Shown here: one piece after another, positions 48,168 through 56,969 of the stretch | Position numbering within the stretch: the stretch's first letter is position 1 | How the letters are laid out: each line of letters opens with the position of its first letter | Assembly (NCBI GenBank): GCA_023426545.1 | Contig: JAFAAN010000174.1 | Span: 61,835-125,834, forward strand | Length of the DNA stretch: 64,000 nucleotides | Origin: Pseudomonadota bacterium | GTDB lineage: Bacteria > Myxococcota > Myxococcia > Myxococcales > Myxococcaceae | Direction: 5' to 3' | The notes under the pieces: generated by a model | What the model saw: the letters and a program-made list of their open reading frames with translations, nothing else | Told to the model about the DNA's origin: nothing | Database searches by the model: none | Made by a program: the position numbers and the translations under genes

Positions 48168-48953
48168 CTACTCGGCGGACACCGCGACGGTGCCCAGCCC
48201 TTCCACCGTGAGCCGCACCCGGTCCCCCGGGCGCAGCATGTGCGCGGCGGTGGCGGCCCCCGCGAGCACGATGCTCCCGGCTGGCAGCACCTGCCCCCGC
48301 TGGGCCAGCAGCTCGCAGAGCTGGATGACGGAGACCACCGGGTCACCGGAGATGGCGTCCGAGCGGGCGGACTGGACCTGCTCGCCGTTGACGGACATCG
48401 ACATCTCCAGCCGCGTGAGGTCGAGCGCGCGCGGCGGGTGCTCGGCGGTGCCCACCACGAACAGCGAGGATGACGCGTTGTCCGCCACCACGTCGGGCAG
48501 GGAGAAGTACTTGAAGTCGCGGTAGCGCGAGTCGAGGATTTCCATCGCCGCGAACACGGACGCGCAGGCGTCCAGCACCTCGTCGCGCGTCACCGTGCCG
48601 CGCAGCTCGCGCGCGATGCGGAAGGCAATCTCGGGCTCGATTTTGGGATGGATGCCCCGCGCCACGTGAATTACGCCGTCGGCGGGCACCTGCATCCGGT
48701 CCGTGAGCACGCCATACACCGGCGAGTCCAGGTTCATCTGCTTGCGCTTGGCCTCGGACGTCAGGCCCATCTTCAGGCCCACCACGCGCTCCCCCTGCGC
48801 CTGACGCAGCCGGATACCGGCCTCCTGGATGGCGTACGCATCCGGCACCGTCAGCGCCGGATACTCGCGGGTGAGCGGCGCCACCTCGCGGCGCTCCAGC
48901 CTCGCGGCGTCCAGCGCGCGTGCCAGCGCTTTATGGTCCACGGTCGCGGTCAT
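48168..48953 (-). CDS. 4-oxalocrotonate decarboxylase / 2-keto-4-pentenoate hydratase family enzyme
   Basis: 261 residues of the FAH-related hydratase/decarboxylase family. Motifs: VPDAYAIQEAGIRLR, GLKMGLTSEAKRKQM, the metal-binding HPKIEPEIAF, EILDSRYRDF and the C-terminal GSIVLAGAATAAHMLRPGD. Both hydratases and decarboxylases share them. Its closeness to the aminomuconate genes (50862 onward) makes 4-oxalocrotonate decarboxylase, giving 2-oxopent-4-enoate, the better guess. ATG 48953 has GAGAGGG upstream; the longer frame to 49043 lacks conservation. It converges with the FAD protein gene, and two unrelated genes separate it from the kynurenine operon. Confidence 0.88.
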   Translation of the reverse strand: MTATVDHKALARALDAARLERREVAPLTREYPALTVPDAYAIQEAGIRLRQAQGERVVGLKMGLTSEAKRKQMNLDSPVYGVLTDRMQVPADGVIHVARGIHPKIEPEIAFRIARELRGTVTRDEVLDACASVFAAMEILDSRYRDFKYFSLPDVVADNASSSLFVVGTAEHPPRALDLTRLEMSMSVNGEQVQSARSDAISGDPVVSVIQLCELLAQRGQVLPAGSIVLAGAATAAHMLRPGDRVRLTVEGLGTVAVSAE

Positions 48954-49158
48954 CCCGTACCCTCTCTTGCCACTCCAGACACGCCGCCATGGCGCGCCGC
49001 CCGGATGGTGGGCGCGGAGCTTCCGGCACTCCCGCGCGCGCACGCAAGCCTCGCGCGCGACGGCGCGGAGCAGACGCCGAATACTGGCCTTTCAGGGGTC
49101 TGCTGCTGCATAACGCAGGCACCCAGGCCGGGTGGGTCTCATCCAAGGAGACGTTGTC

Positions 49159-49767
49159 ATGCGTTACCCCAGCATCATCGCGGCGCTGCTATTCACCGCC
49201 ACGGCGGCGAGCGCCCAGGAGTACGACGAGCACGTGCACGACGGTTTCTACCTGCGCCTGCAGGTGGGCGGCGGCTATCTCCGCGCCAAGGCGGCCGACG
49301 TCTCGCCCGACCTCGTCGTGAAGGGCGGCAGCGGCAACATCAACGCCGAAGTCGGCTTCGCGCTGGTCAACAACTTCATCCTCTTCGCCAAGTTCTACGG
49401 CGCGTCCGCCCCGAACCCGAGCCTCCAGCTTGGCGACCTCACCATCGAGGGACAGAACGAGGACGTGAGCCAGAACTACGGCGCGGTGGGCCTGGGCCTC
49501 ACCTATTACTTCATGCCCGCCAACATCTACCTGTCCGGCGCCATCACCTACACCCAGCTCTTCATCTCCGAGAACGGCGAGACGGTGGCGGAGTCGGACG
49601 TGGGCGGCGGCCTGCACCTGGGCGTGGGCAAGGAGTGGTGGGTCAGCAAGAACTGGGGCCTGGGCATCGGCGCGGAGCTGGCGCTGGGCCGCATCCGCAA
49701 TGAGAGCACCCACGACAACTGGAACGTCACCCACCTGTCGCTCGTCTTCTCCGCGACGTACAACTGA
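49159..49767 (+). CDS. Outer membrane beta-barrel protein
   Basis: 202 residues. A classic signal peptide ends at ASAQ (about residue 20). The mature part alternates polar and hydrophobic residues in eight to ten strands (GFYLRLQVGGGYLRAK, NYGAVGLGLTYYF, WGLGIGAELALGRI) and ends in an aromatic/polar strand, HLSLVFSATYN. That is the pattern of a small OmpA/OmpW-like barrel. ATG 49159 has AAGGAGA 8 bases upstream. The role is unknown: it lies between the decarboxylase gene and an SDR gene and could be a porin for aromatic or hydrophobic substrates of the nearby pathway, but nothing shows this. Confidence 0.85.
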   Translation: MRYPSIIAALLFTATAASAQEYDEHVHDGFYLRLQVGGGYLRAKAADVSPDLVVKGGSGNINAEVGFALVNNFILFAKFYGASAPNPSLQLGDLTIEGQNEDVSQNYGAVGLGLTYYFMPANIYLSGAITYTQLFISENGETVAESDVGGGLHLGVGKEWWVSKNWGLGIGAELALGRIRNESTHDNWNVTHLSLVFSATYN

Positions 49768-49788
49768 GCACCGCCGTAGCGGCCCGCC

Positions 49789-50571
49789 TCAGCCCTGCTG
49801 GTTGAGGCTGGCCGCGAGGGCGCGCACGGCCCCGCGGGGGCTGAAGCGCACGCCCACCGCCCCCACCCAGTTGAGCAGGCCGTGGATGGCCAGCACCCGG
49901 CCGCGCATCATCATCGCGTAGGCATGGGCGGCCACGTCCTCGGCCTTCGCCACGCCCGGCCGCTGGAACAGCCGCGTCTTCCCGTTGCCCGCCCGCTGGG
50001 TGAACTCCGTGTGCGTGGCGCCCGGGCAGTGGCAGGTCACCGTCACGCCCGTGCCCTTCAGCTCGTGGGCGAGCGCCTCCGACAGGGACACCACGAAGGC
50101 CTTGGTCGCGAAGTACGTGGCCATGTACGGCCCGGGCTGGAAGCCCGCGGTGGAGGCGACGTTGAGGATGCGCCCGCTGCCGCGCTCGCGCATGGGCCGC
50201 GCGAACAGGTGCGTCAGCTTCAGCAGCGCGGTGCAGTTGACCTCCACCATCTCCGCCTCGCGCGCCAGCTCCTGCTCCAGGAAGGGCCCGCACGAGCCGA
50301 AGCCCGCGTTGTTCACCAGGAAGTCCACCGCCAGCCCGCGCGCGCGCACGGCCTCGAAGAGCTGCTCGGGCGCCTCCGGCCGGGACAGGTCCGCGGGGAG
50401 GACATGCGCCTTCACGCCGTGCGCCTGCTCCAGCTTCGCCCCCAACGCCTCCAGGCGCGCCGCGCCGCGCGCGACCAGGATGACGTCGTGCCCGTCCCGC
50501 GCGAAGCAGTGCGCGAACTGCTCGCCCAGCCCCGCCGAGGCTCCAGTGATGAGCGCCACTTTCCGTGACAT
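49789..50571 (-). CDS. Short-chain dehydrogenase/reductase
   Basis: 260 residues, classical SDR. The cofactor motif ITGASAGLGEQFA (TGxxxGxG), the NNAGFGS motif, the catalytic Ser in NVASTAGF and the Tyr-xxx-Lys in YFATKAF are all intact. Acts on an unknown alcohol/ketone, most likely with NADP(H) given the Arg after strand 2 (LVARGAARLEAL). ATG 50571 has GGGAGGAG 5 bases upstream. It is divergent from the kynurenine operon with 290 bases between starts, and convergent with the barrel gene. Confidence 0.9.
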   Translation of the reverse strand: MSRKVALITGASAGLGEQFAHCFARDGHDVILVARGAARLEALGAKLEQAHGVKAHVLPADLSRPEAPEQLFEAVRARGLAVDFLVNNAGFGSCGPFLEQELAREAEMVEVNCTALLKLTHLFARPMRERGSGRILNVASTAGFQPGPYMATYFATKAFVVSLSEALAHELKGTGVTVTCHCPGATHTEFTQRAGNGKTRLFQRPGVAKAEDVAAHAYAMMMRGRVLAIHGLLNWVGAVGVRFSPRGAVRALAASLNQQG

Positions 50572-50861
50572 GGTGTCTCCTCCCAGCTCAGGTCCCGCCT
50601 TATAGCCGAGCCGGCGAGCCCACGCGGCGTCATCGCGGCGCGCGCTGACCGTCATAGCGGCGGCCAGCGCCACGCCTTCGCGCAGTGCGGCATGCCCCGT
50701 GGCCTCCAGGCGGGCGGGCGCGATTCCACGACAGTGGACTGCGGGCGCGCGTGGTGCTGGTGAGGCAATGAGGGGCGGCGTACATTGCCCGCCCTCCCAC
50801 AGGGGCCGGCGGGGCTCGCTCATCCCCGGGGCCGTGGGCAAGCGCGCTTGGAGGCTCGGCC

Positions 50862-52304
50862 ATGGAGAAGGTGCTCAACTACATCGGCGGAGAGCTGCTG
50901 CCCGCCCGAGGTGGCGCGTGGCTGGACAAGCCCGAGCCCGCGACGGCCGCGGTGTACGCGCAGGTCCCGGACTCCGACGCGGCCGACGTGCAGCACGCGG
51001 TGGAGGCCGCCGCGCGGGCCTTCCCCGCCTGGGCCGCCACCCCGGCCACCGAGCGCTCGCGCATGCTTCGCCGCATCGCCGATGCCCTCCGTAGCCGCCT
51101 GGATGCCTTCGCCCGCGCCGAGTCCATCGACACCGGCAAGCCGCTGTCGGTCGCCACCTCGGTGGACATCCCGCGCAGCGTCCTCAACTTCGAGTTCTTC
51201 GCCGACGCGGTGACGCAGTTCTCCAGCGAGGCGCACCAGACGGACGACGTGGCCCTCAACTACACCCTGCGGGCGCCGCTGGGCGTGGTGGGCTGCATCT
51301 CCCCCTGGAACCTGCCGCTGTACCTGCTGACGTGGAAGATTGCCCCGGCGCTCGCCATGGGGAACTGCGTGGTGGCCAAGCCGTCCGAGGTGACGCCGAT
51401 GACGGCGTACCTGCTGGCCCAGGTCTGCCGCGACGTGGGCCTGCCGCCGGGCGTGCTCAACCTGGTGCATGGCCTGGGCCCCAAGGTGGGCGCCGCGATG
51501 AGCCAGCACCCGGACATCCGCGCCATCTCCTTCACCGGCAGCACGCGCACCGGCGCGGAGATTGCGCGCGTGGCCGCGCCCGCCTTCAAGAAGCTGTCGC
51601 TGGAGATGGGCGGGAAGAACCCCAACGTCATCTTCGCGGACTGCGACTTCGACGAGGCCCTGGCCACCACGCTGCGCTCGTCCTTCGCCAACCAGGGCCA
51701 GATCTGCCTCTGCGGCCCGCGCATCTTCGTGCAGCGCCCCCTCTACGAGCGCTTCAAGGAGGCGCTGGTGACGCGCACGCGCGCGCTCAAGGTGGGTGAC
51801 CCGCTGGAGCCAGGCACGGACCAGGGCGCGCTGGTGTCGCGGCAGCACTTTGAGAAGGTGTTGGGCTACGTGGACCTCGCGAGGCAGGAGGGTGGGCGCA
51901 TCCTCACCGGCGGGCAGCGCGCCAGCGTGCCCGGGCGCTGCCGCGAGGGCTGGTTCGTGGAGCCCACCCTCATCGAGGGCCTGGACGCGGGCTGCCGCAC
52001 CAACCAGGAGGAAATCTTCGGGCCGGTGGCCAGCCTCATGCCCTTCGACTCGGAGGACGAGGTGCTCGCCTGGGCCAACTCCACCCCCTACGGGCTGGCC
52101 GCCAGCGTGTGGACGCAGGACGTGAAGCGCGCGCACCGCTTCGCCTCGCGGCTGCACAGCGGCATCGTCTGGGTGAATACGTGGATGCTGCGCGACCTGC
52201 GCACACCATTCGGCGGCATGAAGGACTCGGGCGTGGGCCGCGAGGGCGGCTGGGACGCGCTGCGCTTCTTCACCGAGCCGAAGAATGTCTGCATCAAGCT
52301 GTGA
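50862..52304 (+). CDS. 2-aminomuconic 6-semialdehyde dehydrogenase
   Basis: 480 residues of the aldehyde dehydrogenase family. Motifs SPWNLPLYLLTWKIAPAL, the catalytic Glu in LSLEMGGKNPNVI and the catalytic Cys in NQGQICLCGPRIF are intact. The ICLC pattern and strong overall similarity fit hydroxymuconic/aminomuconic semialdehyde dehydrogenases (AmnC/NbaE, XylG group). It oxidises 2-aminomuconate semialdehyde with NAD in tryptophan breakdown; the substrate call rests on the five pathway genes that follow. ATG 50862 has GGAGG 8 bases upstream. First gene of the operon. Confidence 0.92.
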   Translation: MEKVLNYIGGELLPARGGAWLDKPEPATAAVYAQVPDSDAADVQHAVEAAARAFPAWAATPATERSRMLRRIADALRSRLDAFARAESIDTGKPLSVATSVDIPRSVLNFEFFADAVTQFSSEAHQTDDVALNYTLRAPLGVVGCISPWNLPLYLLTWKIAPALAMGNCVVAKPSEVTPMTAYLLAQVCRDVGLPPGVLNLVHGLGPKVGAAMSQHPDIRAISFTGSTRTGAEIARVAAPAFKKLSLEMGGKNPNVIFADCDFDEALATTLRSSFANQGQICLCGPRIFVQRPLYERFKEALVTRTRALKVGDPLEPGTDQGALVSRQHFEKVLGYVDLARQEGGRILTGGQRASVPGRCREGWFVEPTLIEGLDAGCRTNQEEIFGPVASLMPFDSEDEVLAWANSTPYGLAASVWTQDVKRAHRFASRLHSGIVWVNTWMLRDLRTPFGGMKDSGVGREGGWDALRFFTEPKNVCIKL

Positions 52305-52335
52305 ATGCCCTTGAGCCCCAACGGAGGAGCACGCC

Positions 52336-52767
52336 GTGAGCAGTGACAGCGCGCGAGTCGATTCGCAGAAGGCCCCGGAGCCGGTCGGCCTGTACCCCCA
52401 CGCCCGGCGCGTGGGCAACCTCCTGTTCCTGTCCGGCGTGGGTCCGCGCGAGCGCGGCACGAAGAAGATTCCCGGCGTGGAGTTGGACGCGGAGGGCAAC
52501 CTCGTCTCGTACGACATCGAGGCGCAGTGCCACTCGGTGTTCCGCAACGTCCGCTACATCCTGGAGGACGCGGGCTCGTCCTGGGACAAGCTGGTGGACG
52601 TGACGGTGTACCTCACCGACATGAAGAAGGACTTCCCCACCTACAACCGGCTGTGGGCGGAGTACTTCAAGGACAACCCACCGTGCCGGACGACGCTCGA
52701 AATCAACCGGCTGCCCACGCCGATTGCCATCGAGCTGAAGTGCATCGCCACCATCGGAGGTGAGTAA
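52336..52767 (+). CDS. RidA-family 2-aminomuconate deaminase
   Basis: 143 residues of the RidA/YjgF family (VGNLLFLSGVGPRE, NVRYILEDAGSSWDKLVDVTVYL, IAIELKCIATI). The length and position match the 2-aminomuconate deaminases AmnD/NbaF, which remove ammonia from 2-aminomuconate to give 4-oxalocrotonate. General RidA housekeeping is less likely in this setting. GTG 52336 has GGAGGAGC 6 bases upstream. It lies 31 bases after the dehydrogenase gene, and its stop directly adjoins the next start. Confidence 0.88.
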   Translation: MSSDSARVDSQKAPEPVGLYPHARRVGNLLFLSGVGPRERGTKKIPGVELDAEGNLVSYDIEAQCHSVFRNVRYILEDAGSSWDKLVDVTVYLTDMKKDFPTYNRLWAEYFKDNPPCRTTLEINRLPTPIAIELKCIATIGGE

Positions 52768-53292
52768 ATGGGCCGCCTGACTCCCATCAACTTCAAGAAG
52801 TGGATCGACGAGCACCGCCACCTGCTCAAGCCGCCCGTGGGCAACCAGCAGGTGTGGGCGGACCGTGAGTTCATGGTCACCGTCGTCGGCGGCCCCAACT
52901 CGCGCACGGACTTCCACATCAACGAGGGCGAGGAGTTCTTCTACCAGCTGGAGGGCACGATGACCCTGCGGGTCATCGACGAGGGCAAGGTCCAGGACAT
53001 CCCCATCCACGAAGGGGAGATCTTCCTGCTGCCGCCCAGGGTGCCGCACTCGCCGCAGCGCCCGGCGGGCACGGTGGGGCTGGTGCTGGAGCGCCGCCGC
53101 CTGCCACAGGAGCTGGACGGCTTCATGTGGCTGTGCCCCCAGTGCGGCGAGAAGCTCTACGAGGAGTTCGTCCACGTCACCGACCTGGTGACGCAGCTGC
53201 CGCCCATCTTCGAGCGCTTCTACGGCAACCCCGAACACTGCACCTGCAAGCAGTGCGGGACGAAGGTGGTCAAGGGAGGCCCCACCCGTTGA
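52768..53292 (+). CDS. nbaC: 3-hydroxyanthranilate 3,4-dioxygenase
   Basis: 174 residues, the length of the well-studied Cupriavidus enzyme. Opens the ring of 3-hydroxyanthranilate to 2-amino-3-carboxymuconate semialdehyde using Fe(II) and O2. Iron ligands: His and Glu in TDFHINEGEEFFYQLEG and the distal His in VPHSPQRP. The bacterial-type C-terminal rubredoxin-like iron site is present: CPQC and CTCKQC pairs. It starts immediately after the deaminase stop with GGAGGTGAG as ribosome site, and its stop overlaps the next start. Confidence 0.96.
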   Translation: MGRLTPINFKKWIDEHRHLLKPPVGNQQVWADREFMVTVVGGPNSRTDFHINEGEEFFYQLEGTMTLRVIDEGKVQDIPIHEGEIFLLPPRVPHSPQRPAGTVGLVLERRRLPQELDGFMWLCPQCGEKLYEEFVHVTDLVTQLPPIFERFYGNPEHCTCKQCGTKVVKGGPTR

Positions 53293-54305
53293 AGGTCGAC
53301 ATCCACACGCACCTGCTGCCCGCCGAGCTGCCGCGCTTCGCCGAGCGCTACGGCTACGGCGGCTTCATCACCCTGGACCACCACGCGCCCTGCCGCGCGC
53401 GCATGCTCCGGGACGACGGCAAGTTCTTCCGCGAAATCGAGAGCAACTGCTGGGACCCGGTGAAGCGCATCGAGGAGTGCGACGCGGCCGGCGTCCACGT
53501 CCAGGTGCTGTCCACGGTTCCGGTGATGTTCGGCTACTGGACGAAGCCGGAGCACGGCGCGGACCTGGCGCGCTTCCTCAACGACCACCTCGCCTCCGTG
53601 GTGCACGCGCACCCCAGGCGCTTCGTGGGCCTGGGCACCGTACCGCTCCAGTCACCGGAGCGGGCGGTGCGCGAGCTGGAGCGTTGCGTGAAGGAGCTGG
53701 GCTTCGCGGGCGTGCAGATTGGCTCGCACGTCAACGACTGGAACCTGTCCGACCCGGCGCTGTTCCCCTTCTTCGAGGCCGCCAGCGAGCTGGGCGCGGC
53801 CGTCTTCGTCCACCCCTGGGACATGATGGGCGAGGCGAAGATGCAGAAGTACTGGCTGCCGTGGCTGGTGGGCATGCCAGCCGAGGTGTCGCTGGCCATC
53901 TGCTCCCTCATCTTCGGCGGCGTGCTGGAGCGGCTGCCCAAGCTGCGCTTCGCCTTCGCGCACGGCGGCGGCGCCTTCCCCCACACGCTGGGCCGCATCC
54001 AGCACGGCTTCGAGGCCCGGCCGGACCTGGTGGCCGTGGACAACCCGGTGCCGCCCCGCGACTACCTGGGCCGCTTCTGGGTGGACTCGCTCGTCCACGA
54101 CGCGCAGGCGCTGCGCTACATCATCCGCCTCTTCGGCCAGGACAAGGTGGCGCTCGGCAGTGACTACCCCTTCCCCCTGGGCGAGCAATGCCCGGGCACG
54201 CTCATCGAGTCCCTGAAGGAGCTGGAGCCCGCCGCGCGCGAGCGGCTGCTCTGGCGCAACGCCTTCGACTGGCTGGGACGCGCTCCCGAGGACTTCGCAC
54301 CATGA
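53289..54305 (+). CDS. nbaD: 2-amino-3-carboxymuconate-6-semialdehyde decarboxylase
   Basis: 338 residues of the amidohydrolase family. Removes the carboxylate from ACMS to give 2-aminomuconate semialdehyde. Zinc and catalytic residues: VDIHTHLLP at the start, the His in GVQIGSHVNDWNL, HPWDMMG, FAHGGGAFP and the Asp in LGSDYPFPLG. The start is a TTG at 53289 whose TTGA overlaps the dioxygenase stop, with GGGAGG 9 bases upstream. The HTH metal motif begins four residues later, so no longer start is needed even though the frame is open to 53127. Its own stop overlaps the kynureninase ATG. Confidence 0.95.
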   Translation: MKVDIHTHLLPAELPRFAERYGYGGFITLDHHAPCRARMLRDDGKFFREIESNCWDPVKRIEECDAAGVHVQVLSTVPVMFGYWTKPEHGADLARFLNDHLASVVHAHPRRFVGLGTVPLQSPERAVRELERCVKELGFAGVQIGSHVNDWNLSDPALFPFFEAASELGAAVFVHPWDMMGEAKMQKYWLPWLVGMPAEVSLAICSLIFGGVLERLPKLRFAFAHGGGAFPHTLGRIQHGFEARPDLVAVDNPVPPRDYLGRFWVDSLVHDAQALRYIIRLFGQDKVALGSDYPFPLGEQCPGTLIESLKELEPAARERLLWRNAFDWLGRAPEDFAP

Positions 54306-55582
54306 CGACGCCATCCCCCTTCGAGGACACCGAGCGCTTCGCGCAGAAGCTGGACGCCGAGGACCCGCTGCGCGGCTTCCGCGACGCGTTCCACTTCCCT
54401 CCGGGGCCGGATGGCCAGCCCGTGGTGTACCTGGCGGGCAACTCGCTGGGGCTCCAGCCGCGCAACGCCGCGCGCTACGTCCAGGAGGAGCTGGAGGACT
54501 GGGCGCGGCTGGGCGTGGAGGGCCACCACCACGGCCGCCACCCGTGGCTGCACTACCACGAGCTCGTCACCGAACAGGCGGCGCGGCTGGTGGGCGCCAA
54601 GCCGCTGGAAGTGGTGGTGATGAACACCCTGTCGGTGAACCTGCACCTGATGATGGTGTCGTTCTACCGGCCCACGCCGCAGCGCTTCAAAATCCTGGTG
54701 GAGGCGGGGGCCTTCCCGTCGGACCAGTACGCCGTCGCCTCCCAGGCGCGCTTCCACGGCCATGACGCGCGCGAGGCCGTGCTGGAGCTGAAGCCCCGCG
54801 CGGACGAGGAGACGCTGCGCACCGAGGACATCCTCGACACGATTGAGCGGCACGGCCACGAGGTGGCGCTGGTGCTGCTGGGCAGCGTGAACTATCTCAC
54901 CGGACAGGCCTTCGACCTGGCGGCGATTACGAAGGCCGCGCACGCGAAGGGCTGCTTCGTCGGCTTCGACCTGGCGCACGGCGCGGGCAACCTGAAGCTG
55001 TCGCTGCACGACGACGGGCCGGACTTCGCGGTGTGGTGCTCGTACAAGTACCTCAACGGCGGGCCGGGCGCGCTGGGCGGCGTGTTCGTCCACGAGCGGC
55101 ACGCGCACACCCGGGACCTCCCCCGCTTCGAGGGCTGGTGGGGCCACGACAAGCAGACGCGCTTCCAGATGGGTCCCACCTTCCACGCGCTGCCCGGCGC
55201 GGAGGGCTGGCAGCTCTCCAACCCGCCCATCTTCCAGCTCGCGGCCCTGCGCGCGTCCCTGGAGCTGTTCGACCAGGCCGGCATGGCGGCGCTGCGCGCC
55301 AAGAGCGAGCGGCTCACCGGCTACCTGGAGTTCCTGCTGGACCGGCTGCCCGAGGGCTTCGTGCGCATCACCACGCCCCGGGACGTGAAGCAGCGCGGCG
55401 CACAGCTCTCCCTCCGCTTCCGGGGCGAGCCCCAGGGCCTGCTGAAGCGGCTGGGCGACGCGGGCATCATCTGCGACTTCCGCAAGCCGGACATCATCCG
55501 CGCTGCGCCCGCGCCGCTCTACAACTCCTTCACAGACGTCTACCGCTTCGTGAAGGCGCTGGAAGGCCACGCCCGTGAGTGA
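54302..55582 (+). CDS. kynU: Kynureninase
   Basis: 426 residues, fold-type I PLP enzyme. Cleaves 3-hydroxykynurenine to 3-hydroxyanthranilate and alanine. Recognised by YLAGNSLGLQPRN near the N-terminus, the GHHHGRHPWLHYHE segment, VGFDLAHGAGN and the PLP lysine in WCSYKYLNGGPG. The ATG at 54302 overlaps the decarboxylase stop (ATGA). The gene overlaps the monooxygenase gene by 8 bases. Confidence 0.97.
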   Translation: MTTPSPFEDTERFAQKLDAEDPLRGFRDAFHFPPGPDGQPVVYLAGNSLGLQPRNAARYVQEELEDWARLGVEGHHHGRHPWLHYHELVTEQAARLVGAKPLEVVVMNTLSVNLHLMMVSFYRPTPQRFKILVEAGAFPSDQYAVASQARFHGHDAREAVLELKPRADEETLRTEDILDTIERHGHEVALVLLGSVNYLTGQAFDLAAITKAAHAKGCFVGFDLAHGAGNLKLSLHDDGPDFAVWCSYKYLNGGPGALGGVFVHERHAHTRDLPRFEGWWGHDKQTRFQMGPTFHALPGAEGWQLSNPPIFQLAALRASLELFDQAGMAALRAKSERLTGYLEFLLDRLPEGFVRITTPRDVKQRGAQLSLRFRGEPQGLLKRLGDAGIICDFRKPDIIRAAPAPLYNSFTDVYRFVKALEGHARE

Positions 55583-56969
55583 GGCACGCAAGGACACCGT
55601 CACCGTGGTGGGCGCGGGGCTGGTGGGCTCGCTGCTCTCCGTCTACCTGGCGCGCCGGGGCTATGACGTGGAGCTGCTGGAGCGGCGCCCGGACATGCGG
55701 CGCGAGGCCATCGGCGCGGGCCGCTCCATCAACCTGGCCATCTCCACGCGCGGGCTGCACGCATTGCGGCAGGTGGGCCTGGAGGACGGGGCGCTCGCGC
55801 ACGCCATCCCCATGCGCGGGCGGATGATCCACCCGCCCCAGGGCGCGCTCGTGTATCAGGCCTATGGCAAGGACGACTCGCAGCACATCAACGCGATGTC
55901 GCGCGGGTGGCTGAACGCCTTCCTCATGACGGCGGCGGAGGCCACCGGGAAGGTGCGCATCCGCTTCAAGCAGCGCATCACCCAGGTGGACCTCGGCTCG
56001 GGCGCGCTGACGGTGCAGGACGACGCCACCGGGCAGGTGCGCCAGGAGCCGGGCCGCGTGGTGTTCGGCGCGGATGGCTCCGCCTCCGCAGTGCGGCAGG
56101 CCCTGGAGGCGCAGCCGGGCTTCTCGGGGACGCAGGAGCAGCTCGGCCACGGCTACAAGGAGCTGACGATTCCGGCGGGCCCGGGCGGCACGTTCCTGAT
56201 GGAGAAGCACGCGCTGCACATCTGGCCGCGCGGCTCGTTCATGCTGATCGCGCTGCCCAACGAGGACGGCAGCTTCACCTGCACGCTGTTCCTGCCCTGG
56301 CAGGGGCCGCTGAGCTTCGCCTCGCTGGACACACCGGAGCGGCTGGAGGCGTTCTTCGCCGCGCAGTTCCCGGACGCGAAGGCGCTCATCCCGGACCTCG
56401 TGGAGACGTTCTTCTCACGACCCACCGGCAGCATGGTGACGGTGAAGGGCGCGCCCTGGCGCGCGAGCGGACAGGTCCTGCTGCTGGGCGACGCGGCGCA
56501 CGCCATCGTCCCCTTCTTCGGCCAGGGGATGAACTGCGGCTTCGAGGACTGCGCCGTCCTGGACGCGCTGCTCGGCCAGGGCCTCGGCTGGGAGCAGGTG
56601 TTCGCGGACTTCGAGCGGCTGCGCAAGACGAACGCGGACGCCATCGCCGACATGGCGGTGGAGAACTTCATCGAGATGCGCGACAGCACCGGCGACCCGC
56701 GCTTCCAGTTGCGCAAGGCCGTGGAGAAGGTGCTGCTCAACGCCTTCCCGGGCGAGTTCATCAGCCGCTACGCGCTGGTGAGCTTCAGCCGTGTCCCCTA
56801 CCGGCAGGCCTATGACGTCGGCGCGATTGCCGACGGCATCGTCGCCGAGCTGAGCGAGGGACTGGCGCGGGCGGAGGACGTGGACCTGGAGCGCGCGGCG
56901 GGGCTCATCCGGAGCCGGCTGGCGCCCTACATGAAGGAGCACGCGGATGGATTTCGGACTGAAGGGTAG
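55575..56969 (+). CDS. kmo: Kynurenine 3-monooxygenase
   Basis: 464 residues, class A flavoprotein hydroxylase. Converts kynurenine to 3-hydroxykynurenine with NADPH and O2. The FAD motif VVGAGLVGSLLSVYLARRG is at the N-terminus, then RSINLAISTRGLHAL, and the second FAD site LLGDAAHAIVPFFGQGMNCG. Length and motifs fit bacterial KMO. The start is GTG 55575, inside the end of kynU. Its 3' end overlaps the next gene by 23 bases. Unlike the mitochondrial enzyme, no clear C-terminal membrane anchor is seen. Confidence 0.96.
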   Translation: MSEARKDTVTVVGAGLVGSLLSVYLARRGYDVELLERRPDMRREAIGAGRSINLAISTRGLHALRQVGLEDGALAHAIPMRGRMIHPPQGALVYQAYGKDDSQHINAMSRGWLNAFLMTAAEATGKVRIRFKQRITQVDLGSGALTVQDDATGQVRQEPGRVVFGADGSASAVRQALEAQPGFSGTQEQLGHGYKELTIPAGPGGTFLMEKHALHIWPRGSFMLIALPNEDGSFTCTLFLPWQGPLSFASLDTPERLEAFFAAQFPDAKALIPDLVETFFSRPTGSMVTVKGAPWRASGQVLLLGDAAHAIVPFFGQGMNCGFEDCAVLDALLGQGLGWEQVFADFERLRKTNADAIADMAVENFIEMRDSTGDPRFQLRKAVEKVLLNAFPGEFISRYALVSFSRVPYRQAYDVGAIADGIVAELSEGLARAEDVDLERAAGLIRSRLAPYMKEHADGFRTEG

